Positions 61,001 to 64,000 of a DNA stretch of 64,000 nt are shown here, one piece after another. This stretch comes from Schizochytrium sp. CCTCC M209059. Its lineage: Eukaryota > Sar > Bigyra > Thraustochytrida > Thraustochytriidae. The translations under genes were made by a program, and so were the position numbers. The DNA lies in assembly GCA_000818945.1 (NCBI GenBank), contig KN805385.1, positions 187,826 through 251,825 of the forward strand, written 5' to 3'. Under the pieces are notes generated by a model, which saw only the letters and a list, made by a program, of their open reading frames with translations, did not search any database and was not told where the DNA came from. Within the stretch, counting starts at the first letter, position 1; each line of letters starts with the position of its first letter.

Positions 61001-64000
61001 CCTGCTCCCTTCCGTTCCGCCCCGCTCTGCTCTGCTCTTACCCCGCTCTTACCTGCTCTGCTCTGCTTTTTCCTGCGCCGATGCCGCGCCTCCGAGCCTC
61101 CGAGCGCGGGCGCTGCGTTCGTTCCTCCGGGCCCCTGCCTGCCTCGGCACGGCCCCCTCCCTCCCTCCCTCCCGGCGTCCCCGCTAAGAGAAGCAGCCCT
61201 CCCTTCCTCCTCCCCCTCTGCTTGGCAACGCGCTTCTACCCCGCCGCTCTTCCGAGCGAGCCTCGCGCGGCTCGAACCAAAGATCCCTGCCGCGCGGCAT
61301 CCCGAAGCGCCCGCGCCTGGCTGGCCATCCTCCCGTCGCTCGCTCGCTCGCTCGACCGATCCCCTCTGCGCGTGCGCGCTCCGCTCTCCCCCTCCCTCTC
61401 CGCCGGCCCCCCGCGCGCTCTCTGCCTGCCCGTCAGCGCCCGGCCGCACGAGCCGGGCTTCTCGAGCGCAGGGCGCCGAGGCGCGGCCTCTCCAGCCGGG
61501 AAGCCAGGGACCGCCCACCTGCGAGCGCAGCAGCGACCGGCCGAAGCGACCGCGTCGGGTCGGCTTGAGTCGAAGCGCGTCGCGTCGCAGAGGAGCCTAG
61601 AGTGCGGCAGAGCGGAGCAGCGCAGAGCAGAGCAGAGCGGAGAAGCCTCACAGACTGACAGACGAAGCTCGGCGAGGGCCCGGACCTGCCGCGGCGACCT
61701 GCCTACCCGCCCTCTCCGTGTGTCTGTCTGTCTGTCCCTGAGTCCGTCTCCGTGTCGGTCTGTCCTGCCGCTGCAGGGCGAGCGAGAGGGAGAGGGAAGG
61801 ACGCGAGGAGCGAGGGCGGGTCCGCGGTCAAAAAGGGCCTGGTCGCCCGCAGCCGCACTGGGACCGCTGCGGGAAAATGCCGGCGCAGAGGCGCCGCGGG
61901 GCTCGCGGGCGGTCTGGCGCCTGTCGAGCTCTTTGTCAAGCAGACCTGGCTGGCTGCCTGGCTGGCTGGCTGGCTGTCCCGCGAGGAGGTGCGCACGTGG
62001 CCTTTCTAGCTAACCGACGCCGCGGCCGCGAGTCTGCCCTTCCACCACTGGCGCGAGGGCGGCTTGTTTTCCTTCCTTCTTTCCTTCTTCAAGTTATTTT
62101 CTTTCTTATATTTTTTCTTTCTTTCTTTCTTTTTTCCAGTTTCTTTCAATTTCTTTCAATTTAATTTCTTTCATTTGACTTTTTTACCCGCTATTATCTT
62201 CACAGTTTGCTGCAGTGAAGCGCCGCGGGATGGAATCGCGCCTCCACGCCTATAGCTCTCGCAGAGTAAGTTGCCTTTCCCTCCGTTAGCGGGTAAAAAT
62301 GCCCGGCCAGCAAGCTGTCTGTCTGTTCAGGTCCGTCTCTGCACACATCCCCGCCCGGCCCAGTGGAAAGGGGGGGTGGGGAGGGGAATTCTGCAGAAAG
62401 AATGAAATGAAACGGAGGGCGCGCAACCGCCGACGCGGCGATGCCTGCGGCGAGGTCCCGGCAGACAGATGCGACACCTCGCAAAAGCCCGTGACGCGAG
62501 GCGAAGACGGGACGGAGATTCCTTCCCTGCCACCGCGTCAGCCAGCCAGCCAGCCAGCCAATGGCCATGCAGCCCGAAGCAAGCGACTGGCCGACCAACT
62601 GCAAGCCAAGCAGTGCAGCCACTCTTGCCCTCTCAGCTCGCAAACAAGAGAAAAGAAGTCGCGTCGATGCCTCTTCCTTTGCCCACCCTCACAGCGTGCC
62701 GCGTGACCCCTTCCCAGCCCGCCTGCGATCGACTGTGGGGCGCTTGACCTTGCGCACAAAGACCGCGAGTCACCCACAGAGCTCCACCGTGTGCAACAAC
62801 GCGACAGTGGACCAGACACGCGAGACCCTGCCTCCACTGGAAAGCGGCCTCGGCGCGGTGGCTTCCTCCCGGGGCAGGTGAATTCGAATGCGGCCCGGTG
62901 CCCGCAGCGTGAGGGGTTTTCGTCCGCGCCGCCCAGTGCGCCACTGAGATACTCGCGGGGCTTCCCCGCACGGCTGGCGAGTTTTTTCGCCGGCTGCCGA
63001 AGCCTGGCGGCGCGCGCGTCTTCCAGCCAGCCAGCCGCCGCCGGGCCAACCGACCAGCCGGGCTAAGAAAATTGAGGGCCGGCCCGCGCCGGAGACGGAG
63101 GGAGATCGACCCATTGGTGGATGGCCGTGGTGCAGCTCGCCTTCGTTCGTTCGCGGCGTAGGTTCGGTCGATGGCTCCGGGCTGCACGCATGCAGGCTGC
63201 TGCAGCTGCAGGAAGTAGCGGCGTACCTTCTCGGCCTGGCTGGCAGGCAGCCTGGACGGCGGCGCGCAAGCGTGTCAATCGCGAGGCGGGCGGCCGTCGT
63301 GGAGGCTCGGCCAGGCCAGGCTCGGCCAGGCCAGGCTATGTCAGGCCAGGCAGGCTGAGGACAGACAGGACAGCAAAGAACAGGAGTCAAGGTACTGGCG
63401 GCAGTGCGGTGCGGTGCAGTGCAGTGCAGTGCAGTGCAGAGTGCGCCGGCGCATCGGCTAAATGGATCAAATTGTGAACGAATGCGGAAGCGTATTGGGA
63501 AGAAGACGTGCGCTCTGCTTTCGCGCTCGGGCCTTTCTTTTCCGCCGTGCTCTGCTGGTTGCAGTCGCTTCGTCCATCCATCCATCCATCTATCCATCCG
63601 TCCGTCCATCGCTGCCGCGCTTTCAAGTTCGCCGCCGGCAGCAACGGACCGCCGGGGTGTCGGGAAACCAAGTTGACCACGCTCGGCTTGTTTTCGCCGG
63701 CCAGGTGTGGATAAACAAAGGCGGCCTCGCAGCGCATCCTGAGCGCAGGACAGGCGTCTCTTGCGCTCAGTCGCTCGCGCTCATCGTCAGTCAAATCGCT
63801 CGCACTCGATTCGACTCGCTCGCGGCCTTGCTGCTGTGCTATGCTGCCGCTGCTGGGGGTGGGCGGCCTTTCCCACGCTCGGACGAAAAGCGACGAGGCG
63901 GCGGCAGGGGCGCAATGTACCGGCCGCGGCTCCCCAACCACGCGGCGACGCAACGCGAGGCGAGGCGTTAGCGCGGGAAGGGAGGGAATGGAGGGGGGTG
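58051..64000. other. Gene-poor repeat-rich region, right part
   Basis: About 6 kb of GC-rich sequence with dense tetranucleotide motifs: GCGA (about 59653-59678), CAGC/CCAG (about 60194-60230), TGTC (about 60288-60345), CAAG (about 60555-60590), TGCG (about 60643-60662), TGGC (about 61950-61978), ATCC (about 63573-63605) and TGCAG (about 63400-63440). A TTTCTTTC-rich pyrimidine stretch lies at about 62068-62180. Open frames on both strands translate to Arg/Ala/Pro/Ser mixtures without domain or consistent codon bias. I see no gene, rRNA, tRNA or telomeric repeat. Confidence 0.6.

Noticed and set aside
61081..62013. 310-residue plus-strand frame
   Set aside because: Same compositional character. 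Repeats such as TGTC and TGGC run through it, and no conserved motif is seen.

Overview
This window is nuclear DNA of a free-living, flagellate- or amoeboid-type protist. It carries about 20 eukaryotic genes on both strands, mostly as long intronless ORFs, with a few short GT-AG introns (67 to 204 nt). GC content is high and microsatellites are very abundant. Gene content (short C-CAP protein, mitochondrial biotin carboxylase, ER DnaJ/SANT protein, Mn-type CDF transporter, large PA14/filamin ectoproteins) fits a stramenopile, perhaps a thraustochytrid (Labyrinthulomycetes). That placement is an inference from style and content, not proven by any single marker.

Layout. 0-5.9 kb: an unknown basic protein and a leucine-rich-repeat/coiled-coil protein. 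6.4-11.1 kb: an acylated actin-regulator-like C-CAP protein, a degenerate RhoGAP-like protein and tRNA-dihydrouridine synthase DUS1. 11.3-14.9 kb: an ERdj1/DNAJC1-like membrane chaperone and an ankyrin protein. 15-20.7 kb: a low-complexity zone with an assembly gap, the propionyl-CoA carboxylase alpha gene and a pure 531-bp CAG tract. 20.7-25 kb: CDC14 phosphatase, an unknown basic protein and a two-exon membrane SDR. 25.5-42 kb: a giant TPR protein divergent from a secreted ankyrin protein, then a Myb/BAH chromatin protein whose 3' coding end overlaps a 2107-residue ectoprotein. 42.8-50 kb: a Mn-CDF transporter, the two-exon ribosomal protein bL33 and a 1157-residue unknown. 50.8-54.4 kb: a PRISE-type reductase and two-exon flotillin. 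54.5-55.7 kb: a 140-bp tandem satellite. 55.7-64 kb: GC-rich repeat-laden sequence with no credible gene.

There is no operon logic. Genes are independent housekeeping, membrane and signalling units, often in divergent or convergent pairs. The strongest oddities are the 177-unit CAG tract, the 140-bp satellite, two genes whose first coding exon is only 9 or 17 nt (so ORF calling misplaces their starts), an SDR with Cys at the catalytic Ser position, a regularly spaced E-box-like cluster before the carboxylase gene, and a 20-bp overlap of two convergent coding regions.
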